Part shown: piece by piece, positions 8,578-16,578 of the stretch
How the letters are laid out: every line of letters starts with the position of its first letter
How positions within the stretch are numbered: position 1 is the stretch's first letter
Assembly: GCA_002440705.1 (NCBI GenBank)
Contig: DJVA01000064.1
Span: forward strand, 62,001 to 126,000
Reading direction: 5' to 3'
Source of the DNA: Flavobacteriaceae bacterium UBA6268
GTDB taxonomy: Bacteria; Bacteroidota; Bacteroidia; Flavobacteriales; Flavobacteriaceae
DNA length: 64,000 nucleotides
Made by a program: the position numbers and the translations under genes
The notes under the pieces: generated by a model
The model's database searches: none
Seen by the model: the letters and a program-made list of their open reading frames with translations, nothing else
Told to the model about the DNA's origin: nothing

Positions 8578-9234
8578 CTAAAACTGCATCTCTGGAATAC
8601 TTCCTTCCACAACCAAATCGCCTTCGGTAGCTGCTTTAATTTCTTCAACAGTAACTCCAGGAGCGCGTTCGAGTAAGTAAAATTGATAGTCTTTAATTTC
8701 CAGTACCGCTAAATCGGTAACAATCTTTTTGACACACTGAACCCCTGTGAGTGGCAAGGTACATTGGTGCAACAATTTGGATTCCCCAGCCTTATTGGTA
8801 TGCATCATGGCCACTATGATGTTTTCGGCTGAAGCGACCAAATCCATGGCACCACCCATTCCTTTCACCATTTTCCCGGGGATTTTCCAATTGGCAATAT
8901 CTCCGTTTTGAGCGACTTCCATGGCCCCTAAGATGGTAAGGTCTACATGTTGCCCACGGATCATGGAAAAACTCATGGCCGAATCGAAAAATGAAGCTCC
9001 GGGAAGCGCGGTGATGGTCTGTTTTCCTGCATTAATGAGGTCTGGGTCTTCTTCTCCTTCATAAGGGAAGGGGCCCATTCCTAAGATGCCATTTTCACTT
9101 TGGAACTCTACTTCGATATCGTTGCGCACAAAATTGGCTACTAAAGTGGGAATCCCAATTCCAAGATTAACGTAATACCCATTTTTTACTTCCTTGGCAA
9201 TTCGTTGTGCTATTTGGTTTTTGTCCAGTGCCAT
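8578..9234 (-). CDS. scoB: 3-oxoacid CoA-transferase, subunit B
   Basis: Beta subunit of a family I CoA-transferase that moves CoA from succinyl-CoA (or another acyl-CoA) to a 3-oxoacid such as acetoacetate. At 218 aa it is of normal length. The catalytic glutamate is E47 in QSENGILG, preceded by the NLGIGIPT loop at 23-30; the C-terminal AAAMxxVxEN-like region is also recognisable. It is translationally coupled to scoA: the scoA stop and the scoB start overlap as TAATG at 9236-9232. Substrate choice (acetoacetate, oxoadipate or acetate) cannot be fixed from sequence. Confidence 0.93.
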   Translation of the reverse strand: MALDKNQIAQRIAKEVKNGYYVNLGIGIPTLVANFVRNDIEVEFQSENGILGMGPFPYEGEEDPDLINAGKQTITALPGASFFDSAMSFSMIRGQHVDLTILGAMEVAQNGDIANWKIPGKMVKGMGGAMDLVASAENIIVAMMHTNKAGESKLLHQCTLPLTGVQCVKKIVTDLAVLEIKDYQFYLLERAPGVTVEEIKAATEGDLVVEGSIPEMQF

Positions 9235-9935
9235 TAGCCTTTTTTTCTTGTTGTTAATTGTTCAATCCGTTTTTCATAATGGATCCCTTGAAAAATACGC
9301 TGTACAAATATCCCAGGAATATGAATTTCATTGGGATCCAAATCCCCTGTAGGAACCAATTCTTCAACTTCTACTACGGTAATCTTGGCAGCGCCACACA
9401 TGTTAGGATTGAAATTACGGGCAGTCCCCTTGAAGATTAAGTTGCCGGCCGTGTCTCCCTTCCAGGCTTTGATGAAGGCAAAGTCGGCTTTGAAGGCGTG
9501 CTCCATGACATGCATCTTCCCATTGAATTCGCGCGATTCTTTTCCTTCCGCTACTTCCGTCCCGTACCCTGCTGGTGTATAAAAGGCAGGGATTCCACTT
9601 TGTGCAGCTTGACAGCGTTGGGCCAAGGTCCCTTGCGGGATCAGTTCTACCTCCAATTCCCCGCTTAACATTTGACGTTCAAATTCTGCATTTTCACCCA
9701 CATAGGATGAAACCATTTTTCTGATTTGCTTCTTTTGCAACAATAAGCCCAATCCAAAATCGTCTACCCCAGCGTTGTTAGAGATGCAGGTTACGTCCTT
9801 GATATTCCTCCTCACCAATTCGGTAATGCAATTTTCGGGGATGCCGCAAAGACCAAAGCCCCCCAGCATCAACGTCATTCCATCCTGTATTCCATGGCAA
9901 GCTTCCTGTGCGTTCGAAACTGTTTTTGTTATCAT
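9234..9935 (-). CDS. scoA: 3-oxoacid CoA-transferase, subunit A
   Basis: Alpha subunit of the same heterodimeric CoA-transferase, 233 aa. The glycine-rich CoA-binding loop [11 protein letters not shown] is at about 24-34, and the family sequence [12 protein letters not shown] follows. Together with ScoB it allows ketone bodies or short 3-oxoacids to be activated and used. It is the first gene of the pair; the upstream 80 bases separate it from the PBP1A gene, whose terminator lies at 9986-10003, so scoAB probably has its own promoter, although I see no clean TAnnTTTG box. Confidence 0.93.
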   Translation of the reverse strand: MITKTVSNAQEACHGIQDGMTLMLGGFGLCGIPENCITELVRRNIKDVTCISNNAGVDDFGLGLLLQKKQIRKMVSSYVGENAEFERQMLSGELEVELIPQGTLAQRCQAAQSGIPAFYTPAGYGTEVAEGKESREFNGKMHVMEHAFKADFAFIKAWKGDTAGNLIFKGTARNFNPNMCGAAKITVVEVEELVPTGDLDPNEIHIPGIFVQRIFQGIHYEKRIEQLTTRKKG

Positions 9936-9980
9936 TCAGTTCAATTTTAATTCCTCTCTAAGTTACAAAATTAGCCCTAC

Positions 9981-10006
9981 AAAAAAACCCGAATGCTCGG
10001 GTTTTA
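9981..10006 (-). terminator. Rho-independent terminator of the PBP1A operon
   Basis: AACCCGA (9986-9992) pairs with TCGGGTT (9997-10003) around a 4-nt loop. On the minus strand a run of seven T follows. It lies 10-30 bases after the PBP1A stop and upstream of scoA on the same strand, so it separates the two transcripts. Confidence 0.8.
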
Positions 10007-10015
10007 AGTCAGTAT

Positions 10016-12331
10016 TTAGGGATTGAGGTCAAATTCATCGTCGGGAATTTCCGGATCGCCTCCCTCTTCCCCATATTTTGAACAATCGGTTTCAATGGAT
10101 AGTTTTTGGGGCTTGCTGAAATTGTTCTTCGAAATGTCCAAAGAAGAGTCTTCATAACATTTTCGCATATAGATAGCCCAAATAGGAAGTGCCATGGTAG
10201 CTCCTTGTCCATAGGCCGTGCGGGAAAAATGGGTAGAGCGGTCTTCTCCGCCAACCCAAACGCCTGTAGCCAAATTGGGAACCATGCCCATAAACCACCC
10301 ATCGCTGTTATTTTGGGTCGTCCCTGTTTTTCCTGCAATAGGATTAGTAAACTCGTAGGGATACCCCGTAACGACACTTTTGTACACTGCATTGGTGCTA
10401 GCCCAGGAATGGCGCAGCCGTTGTCCAGAACCCGATTCGGTGACCCCTTGCATCAAACTGATCGTGACATAAGCCGATTCTTTACTAATTACATCCCTGG
10501 TTTCGGGCACGTATTGATATAAAATAGTTCCATTCTTGTCTTCAATACGTTGTACCAAAACCGGTTTTACATAAACCCCTTCATTGGCAAACGTACTGTA
10601 GGCTCCTACCATTTCGAACAAGCTCACATCGGCGGTTCCAAGTGCTATAGAAGGAGCCTCCGGAATATCACTGGCGTCTACCCCCATTTTTTCAACCAAA
10701 TCAATTACGGGTCGGGGACCTACGCGATCAATCAGACGCGCCGTAATGGTATTGATGGAATTGGCCAGGGCATTCTTGAGGGTTTTCATCCCCCCATAAC
10801 TTCCATCACTGTTCTTAGGGCACCATTCCTTAAGCAACCCGTACTTGCCTGCTGGAATACAAAATGGGGTATTGGGCAGGGTGTCGCAAGGCGACATGTG
10901 CATTTGATCGATGGCTGTGGCATAAACAAAGGGTTTGAAGGTAGAGCCTATTTGGCGCTCCCCCGTTTTTACCATGTCGTACTTGAAGTGTTTGTAATCA
11001 ATCCCCCCGACCCAAGCTTTAATCTCTCCAGTTTGTGGGGTCATGGACATCATCGAGGCCCTTAAAAACGATTTGTAATAACGGATGGAATCCTTGGGTG
11101 TCATCAATGTATCAATACTGCCTCCCCATGAAAAAATGGTCATTTGGGTCTTTTTGTCAAAACTTTCAATGATTTCCTTTTCGGATTTCCCTTGTTTTTT
11201 CAATTCGCGCCAACGATCGCTCCTACGCATGGCTGCATTCATGATGTTGCGCTCTTCTTCTTCGGTAATGTCCCTGAATGGGGCCGTTTTGTTCTTTTCA
11301 TTTTGAAGCGAAAACTCCTTTTGAAGATTGGCCATATGTGCATCAATCGCTTCTTCTGCAAATTTCTGCATCTTGGAATCCAGGGAGGTATAAATCTTTA
11401 GCCCGTCACTATTGATATCGTAAATACTGCCATCGGGCTTGGGGTTATCTTTAGCCCATTGTTTCATATACCCCCTAATGTACTCCCGAACATAAGTACC
11501 AATACCCTCGTCATGATTTTGAGGCGTAAACTTAACCCCAAGTGGAAGTTGTTGAAGGGAATCCTGTTGCGCCGCTGAAATAAAACCATATTTTTCCATC
11601 TGGGAAAGTACCACATTGCGGCGGTTCATAACCCCCTCAGGGTTTCTTTTGGGGTTGTAGAGGGAAGAGTTTTTAAACATCCCAACCAACATGGCCGATT
11701 CCTCTATTTTGAGTTCTTGAGGGGGTTTGTCAAAGTAAATATTAGCAGCAGATTCGATGCCGATGGCTAAATTGAGGAAATCATACACGTTAAAATACAT
11801 GGTAATGATTTCTTCTTTGGTATAGCGTCGCTCCAAACGGGTGGCGATGATCATTTCTTTCACCTTCTGAAGAGCCCTTTCCAACTTGCTCTGTGCTACC
11901 TTCTCCGTAAAAAATTGTTTGGCCAACTGTTGGGAAATGGTACTGGCCCCACCGCGTGAACCTAAAAATACAAAGGCCCGTAAAGTCCCTTTTCCATCAA
12001 TCCCAGAATGTTCCTTGAAACGAGCATCCTCCGTTGCGATGAGTGCATTGACCAAATGCTCGGGAAGGTCTTCGTATTGAATTGGGGTTCGATTTTCTTT
12101 AAAAAACTTTCCGATTACTTGCCCATCTGAAGAAATGATCTGGGTAGCCAGGTCCTTTTCAGGATTTTCCAAACTGGTTTCGTCGGGAAGTTTTCCAAAA
12201 ATGCCCCATGAAGCCAAAAGAAAAATTAGCAATACCAATAACACAAAACCAGCAAATAGCTTCCAAAACGTCTTGATATGCCGTTTTAAATCCGAGGTTT
12301 CCTGTTTTGTTTGTTTTGTTTTGTTTGCCAT
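10016..12331 (-). CDS. Penicillin-binding protein 1A, bifunctional transglycosylase/transpeptidase
   Basis: Inner-membrane enzyme that polymerises glycan strands and cross-links peptidoglycan, 771 aa from the chosen start. After a basic N-terminus and a membrane helix (about 24-43) comes the GT51 domain with catalytic E101 in ATEDARF and GGASTISQQLAKQ. The transpeptidase domain has SxxK at S463-T-F-K466, SxN at S525-I-N527 and KTGTT at about 668. The ATG at 12331 is preferred over one 21 bases upstream because it sits 1 nt after the gldH stop. It is the last gene of ricT-gldH-PBP1A, a common flavobacterial cluster linking cell-wall growth and gliding. Confidence 0.95.
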   Translation of the reverse strand: MANKTKQTKQETSDLKRHIKTFWKLFAGFVLLVLLIFLLASWGIFGKLPDETSLENPEKDLATQIISSDGQVIGKFFKENRTPIQYEDLPEHLVNALIATEDARFKEHSGIDGKGTLRAFVFLGSRGGASTISQQLAKQFFTEKVAQSKLERALQKVKEMIIATRLERRYTKEEIITMYFNVYDFLNLAIGIESAANIYFDKPPQELKIEESAMLVGMFKNSSLYNPKRNPEGVMNRRNVVLSQMEKYGFISAAQQDSLQQLPLGVKFTPQNHDEGIGTYVREYIRGYMKQWAKDNPKPDGSIYDINSDGLKIYTSLDSKMQKFAEEAIDAHMANLQKEFSLQNEKNKTAPFRDITEEEERNIMNAAMRRSDRWRELKKQGKSEKEIIESFDKKTQMTIFSWGGSIDTLMTPKDSIRYYKSFLRASMMSMTPQTGEIKAWVGGIDYKHFKYDMVKTGERQIGSTFKPFVYATAIDQMHMSPCDTLPNTPFCIPAGKYGLLKEWCPKNSDGSYGGMKTLKNALANSINTITARLIDRVGPRPVIDLVEKMGVDASDIPEAPSIALGTADVSLFEMVGAYSTFANEGVYVKPVLVQRIEDKNGTILYQYVPETRDVISKESAYVTISLMQGVTESGSGQRLRHSWASTNAVYKSVVTGYPYEFTNPIAGKTGTTQNNSDGWFMGMVPNLATGVWVGGEDRSTHFSRTAYGQGATMALPIWAIYMRKCYEDSSLDISKNNFSKPQKLSIETDCSKYGEEGGDPEIPDDEFDLNP

Positions 12332-12332
12332 A

Positions 12333-12815
12333 TCATTCAGGAACTTTTTCAATACTGTAGCCTACTTCGGTAATTCCCTTAAGTTGAGAAACGCCCCCGG
12401 CCTCTCCATTATTGCGTACTGCTTGTGAAACCTTCAAGGTGTAATTTCCATCTTCAAAAAAACGCACTCCTTCCTTGAACCATAATTTACTTTCCTTAAC
12501 AGGACCCAAACCTGTTCCCAACCAACTGCCATCGGGTGCTGCCATTCTATATTCCAGGGTATCCGTAATGGTCTTGCCATGCGGAAACTGCATGCTAGCG
12601 ATAAGGAAAATGTTGTTGTAGGGATATTCATTCGTGTTCCTTAAATGTAAGAATACGTTATAAGTGGTAAGAGAATCCAACGGAGGAATTGTAAATACTA
12701 TTTCTTCCTTTTGGTCCCAACCCCCGGTTAATGATTTCATTTCGCCCACAACCACATCGGCATTGCAGGAAACAAGTAGCAACACCAAGAGTCCCCATAC
12801 ACTAATTTTTGGCAT
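12333..12815 (-). CDS. gldH: Gliding motility lipoprotein GldH
   Basis: A 160-aa lipoprotein needed for Bacteroidota gliding in the established GldH family. The ATG at 12815 gives MPKISVWGLLVLLLVSC, a lipoprotein signal peptide with lipidated C17; an open frame 24 codons longer upstream overlaps ricT and would bury the signal. The mature part has the GldH pattern of a beta-sandwich-like domain with paired hydrophobic strands. The start overlaps the end of the ricT-like gene by 14 bases and its stop is 1 nt before the PBP1A start, so the three genes are one operon. Product identification rests on signal, size and context. Confidence 0.88.
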   Translation of the reverse strand: MPKISVWGLLVLLLVSCNADVVVGEMKSLTGGWDQKEEIVFTIPPLDSLTTYNVFLHLRNTNEYPYNNIFLIASMQFPHGKTITDTLEYRMAAPDGSWLGTGLGPVKESKLWFKEGVRFFEDGNYTLKVSQAVRNNGEAGGVSQLKGITEVGYSIEKVPE

Positions 12816-13968
12816 TTCGTTTTGGATTGTTCTTGCGGTTTCGATTACGGTTCTTGTGTTTTCTGTGTTTCTTGTTGGGGCGGTCAAAACGGGTAAGGCT
12901 GTCCTGCCCTACCACATTATTGAAAAGATTTTGCTCTTCAACGGGTTTCTCTTCCATAAACTCCTCTAATGCTGAAACTTTTTTTCCTTTTTTATTGATG
13001 GCAATAATTTCATTGACCTTGTCAACCGAAAGTTCGAGCCATGTCATCCCCTCGCTTTCATAGGAAAACCACATCAATCCCTTAAATATATCCACTTTTT
13101 GACAATGGGCCCTCCCTTTTTCGGTCAAGAGTTTAACATCCATCTTTGGAAAGCTTTCCAGTGCTTCCATGTAGGTATCCAATTCGTAATTGAGGCAACA
13201 CTTCAATTTACCGCATTGTCCCGCCAGTTTTTGTGGGTTTAACGAAAGTTGTTGGTACCTGGCAGCAGAAGTGTTGACCGAACGGAAATCGGTTAGCCAG
13301 GTAGAACAGCACAATTCCCTTCCACAAGAACCTATCCCTCCCAGCCGAGCGGCTTCCTGTCGGAACCCAACTTGCTTCATTTCGATGCGGGTACTGAAAG
13401 CGCGCGCAAAATCCTTGATGAGTTGGCGAAAATCTACCCGATCCTCTGCGGTGTAGTAAAAAGTAACTTTAGAGCCATCTCCTTGATATTCCACGTCACT
13501 GATCTTCATTTTAAGGCCAAGTGCCATGGCAATCTCCCGGGATCTTTTTTGTACTTCCGGCTCTTTTTCACGCACTTTCTGCCAAATATCAATGTCCTTT
13601 TGATTGGCTTTGCGGTAAATTTTTGGAAGTTCTTCCAACTTCACAGAAACTTTTTTGCGTTTCATCTGCACTTTTACCAATTCCCCGGTCAGGGTCACAA
13701 TCCCGACGTCATGACCCGGAGAAGTTTCCGTAGCCACAATATCGCCTATTGTAAGAGGCATATTTTCGGGATTTCTGAAGAAATCCTTCCTTCCATTTTT
13801 AAACCGAACCTCTAAAGCATTGAAGGGCTCCATGTTCCCTGGCAAGGACATGTTCGAAAGCCAATCGAAAACGGTTAGTTTGTTGCAACCATCGGTACCA
13901 CAGGTCCCATTGTTTTTACAACCCTTGGGAGTTCCGCTTGTGTTGGTTGCGCAGCTAGTGCAGCCCAT
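12802..13968 (-). CDS. RicT/YaaT-like PSP1-domain protein
   Basis: A 388-aa cytoplasmic protein with a PSP1 C-terminal domain, related to Bacillus RicT (YaaT), part of an Fe-S Ric complex that assists RNA processing. The N-terminus is cysteine-rich (C3, C6, C17, C23, C28). Two double-cysteine motifs typical of the family are present: CGRELCC at about 215-221 and CGKLKCC at 252-258. The last 30 residues are very basic (KKHRKHKNRNRNRKNNPK), suggesting RNA contact. It is first in the ricT-gldH-PBP1A operon. A TATCTTTA box reading on the minus strand at about 14032-14039 may be its promoter. Confidence 0.85.
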   Translation of the reverse strand: MGCTSCATNTSGTPKGCKNNGTCGTDGCNKLTVFDWLSNMSLPGNMEPFNALEVRFKNGRKDFFRNPENMPLTIGDIVATETSPGHDVGIVTLTGELVKVQMKRKKVSVKLEELPKIYRKANQKDIDIWQKVREKEPEVQKRSREIAMALGLKMKISDVEYQGDGSKVTFYYTAEDRVDFRQLIKDFARAFSTRIEMKQVGFRQEAARLGGIGSCGRELCCSTWLTDFRSVNTSAARYQQLSLNPQKLAGQCGKLKCCLNYELDTYMEALESFPKMDVKLLTEKGRAHCQKVDIFKGLMWFSYESEGMTWLELSVDKVNEIIAINKKGKKVSALEEFMEEKPVEEQNLFNNVVGQDSLTRFDRPNKKHRKHKNRNRNRKNNPKRNAKN

Positions 13969-14168
13969 AATGTCTTTATATCAAGCTCTATTTCAATTGA
14001 AAAGAGACGAAGATGAAACTTTTTTTTAAAAAGTAAAGATACCTTATTTCTTACAAAACGCGGAATCTTATTTTGTTTAAATTTAGATGCAACAACTTCC
14101 CGCCCATTCAACAATTTTTTTTGTGAAAATTTTATCAAAAAAAGAGGTTGGGAAAGCGTTAGCATACC

Positions 14169-16550
14169 GTGAGTCGATTCAAAACTTTATACAAATCCCC
14201 TTTAATCAAAAAGATTGGGAAGCGCCGCTGGAAGCTGCTATTGCTAATAGTGGTTTTTACAGCTTGGTGGTTTTGTTTGCCCAAGCCGTTATTCAATGAT
14301 GCCCATTCCACCGTGGTTGAAAGCAAGGAAGGCTATTTGATGGGGGCTCGTATTGCAGACGATGGGCAATGGCGATTTCCAGAGATGGATTCGGTTCCAA
14401 GTCGTTTTGAAAAAGCCATTATTTACTTTGAGGACGAACATTTTTACAACCATCCTGGGTTCAATCCTGTTTCGATGTCCAAAGCCTTGTGGCAAAATTT
14501 GACGACCAAAAATCGTCGAGGCGGAAGTACCCTTACCCAACAAGTAATTCGTTTGTCTAGGAAAAATCGTAGCAGAAGCTATTTCGAAAAAGGAATTGAA
14601 CTTTTTATGGCCACCCGCCTAGAAGTACGTTACTCGAAAAAGGACATTTTAAGACTTTATGCTTCACATGCTCCATTTGGAGGTAATGTGGTAGGCCTTG
14701 AAACAGCATCTTGGCGTTATTTTGGAATCCCTTCTTATCGTTTAAGCTGGGGGCAAACTGCGGCCCTAGCCGTATTGCCCAATGCCCCCTCCCTGATTTT
14801 TCCCGGGAAAAACGAGGTGATTTTCAAAAATAAAAGGGACCGCCTGTTAAAAAAACTTTTTGAAAACGAAGTCATCGACGAAACCACTTACCAACTTGCC
14901 ATCGAAGAGCCGCTTCCGGGCAAGCCAATGCCATTGCCTGATACTGCACCCCATCTCACGGAGAAAGTGCGCAGGGAATTTCCCGGTCAAAGATTGGTTT
15001 CTTCTCTGGAGTTTTCACTACAAAAACGGGTGAACCAAATTGTGAAAGAACACCACCACTTGCTCAGTCAAAATGAAATTAATAATCTGGCCGTACTAGT
15101 CTTGGATGTGGACTCCCGTAAAGTGTTAGCTTATGTTGGTAATGCTCCCAGCGATGGAGAACACAACCCATTTGTAGACATTATCGACAAATCCCGCAGT
15201 ACCGGAAGCATCCTTAAGCCTTTTTTGTATGCCGCAGCGATGGACAGCGGGGAATTACTCCCCGAGATGCTTGTTGCGGACGTGCCAACTGTCATTAATG
15301 GATACAGTCCCGAGAATTTTGACAATCAATTTAACGGAGCCGTTCCGGCCAATGTTGCGCTTTCAAGATCACTTAATGTCCCAGCGGTTCGCTTATTGCG
15401 AAGTTATGGCTTGGATCGTTTTTACAACCGGCTCAAAGAATTGCATTTCACCACCATCAATCAACCCGCAAACCATTATGGATTGAGTCTGATTCTTGGT
15501 GGAGCCGAAAGCTCGCTCTGGGAAATCACCAATACCTATGCTGGTTTGGCTGCTACCCTCAATTTTTTCAATAATTCTTCCAGTGAATACCCCTCCAATG
15601 CCTTTCGTAAGCCGTCCATCACCATTTCTTCAAAGGCTGATTTTATTGAAAAAACCTCAAATCCTCCAGTTTTTGATGCAGGTTCCATTTACAAAACTTT
15701 CGAAGCCCTGCGTGAAGTAAACCGGCCACAAGGTGAAGAAAATTGGGCCTTTTTCAGCAATTCCCAACCCATAGCCTGGAAAACAGGTACCAGCTTTGGT
15801 TTTAAGGATGCTTGGGCGGTAGGCGTTACGCCAAAATATGCCATTGGGGTATGGGTTGGCAATGCCGATGGGGAGGGTCGCCCAGGACTTACAGGTGTGC
15901 AGGCCGCGGCTCCTGTACTTTTCGACGTACTTCGTGCGTTACCCTCCAGTGGATGGTTTGGCATTCCGTACGATGCCTTAGTAGAAGCCGATGTTTGTGT
16001 AAAGAGTGGTCATTTGGCTGGGCCTTATTGCGACCCCATTCGGAAGGAATGGATCCCAAAGGAGGGGTTAAAATCAACTACATGCCCTTATCATCAAACT
16101 GTTTTCTTGAATACTGAGAGAACACTAAGAGTGAATAGTTCCTGTTATTCCCTATCTGAAATGAAACAGGAATCGTGGTTTTCCTTGCCTCCTGTCATGG
16201 AATACTATTACGGTCAAAAACATCCAGAATACCAAGCCCTGCCTCCATACCAATTGGATTGTTTGAAGGACAACGAACTGCCAATGGAGTTTATTTTTCC
16301 GAAAATGGGAGAGGCAATTGTGCTGCCTAGAAATTTGGACGAAACGCTAAACGAAGTGGTCTTTTCCTTAGCCCACCATCATCCAGATAGCACCGTTTAT
16401 TGGTATCTGGACGATCAGTTTATTGGGGCCACACACACTTTTCACGAATTGGGATATCAGCCCAAACCAGGTACCTACATGCTTATAGCTGTTGACAATC
16501 TTGGAAATGAAATCAAAGAATCCATCACCATTACCCTAGCTTCTCCTTAA
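14169..16550 (+). CDS. pbpC: Penicillin-binding protein 1C
   Basis: A 793-aa bifunctional murein synthase of the PbpC class in the inner membrane. It starts with GTG at 14169, followed by a basic stretch and a membrane helix at about 21-37. GT51 catalytic E88 lies in FEDEHFYNHPGF, with GGSTLTQQ at 118-125. The transpeptidase shows SxxK at S347-I-L-K350, SRSLN near 402 and KTGTS near 540. A C-terminal beta-sandwich (about 700-793, BiPBP_C type) marks PBP1C. In many bacteria pbpC sits beside an alpha-2-macroglobulin gene (yfhM); no such neighbour is seen on either side here. Confidence 0.93.
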   Translation: MSRFKTLYKSPLIKKIGKRRWKLLLLIVVFTAWWFCLPKPLFNDAHSTVVESKEGYLMGARIADDGQWRFPEMDSVPSRFEKAIIYFEDEHFYNHPGFNPVSMSKALWQNLTTKNRRGGSTLTQQVIRLSRKNRSRSYFEKGIELFMATRLEVRYSKKDILRLYASHAPFGGNVVGLETASWRYFGIPSYRLSWGQTAALAVLPNAPSLIFPGKNEVIFKNKRDRLLKKLFENEVIDETTYQLAIEEPLPGKPMPLPDTAPHLTEKVRREFPGQRLVSSLEFSLQKRVNQIVKEHHHLLSQNEINNLAVLVLDVDSRKVLAYVGNAPSDGEHNPFVDIIDKSRSTGSILKPFLYAAAMDSGELLPEMLVADVPTVINGYSPENFDNQFNGAVPANVALSRSLNVPAVRLLRSYGLDRFYNRLKELHFTTINQPANHYGLSLILGGAESSLWEITNTYAGLAATLNFFNNSSSEYPSNAFRKPSITISSKADFIEKTSNPPVFDAGSIYKTFEALREVNRPQGEENWAFFSNSQPIAWKTGTSFGFKDAWAVGVTPKYAIGVWVGNADGEGRPGLTGVQAAAPVLFDVLRALPSSGWFGIPYDALVEADVCVKSGHLAGPYCDPIRKEWIPKEGLKSTTCPYHQTVFLNTERTLRVNSSCYSLSEMKQESWFSLPPVMEYYYGQKHPEYQALPPYQLDCLKDNELPMEFIFPKMGEAIVLPRNLDETLNEVVFSLAHHHPDSTVYWYLDDQFIGATHTFHELGYQPKPGTYMLIAVDNLGNEIKESITITLASP

Positions 16551-16578
16551 TTGCGTATTTTAGATACAAATTTTAGGT

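Noticed and set aside
12816..12887. 24-codon upstream extension of gldH
   Set aside because: It would put the lipoprotein signal inside the protein and overlaps ricT coding sequence more than necessary.
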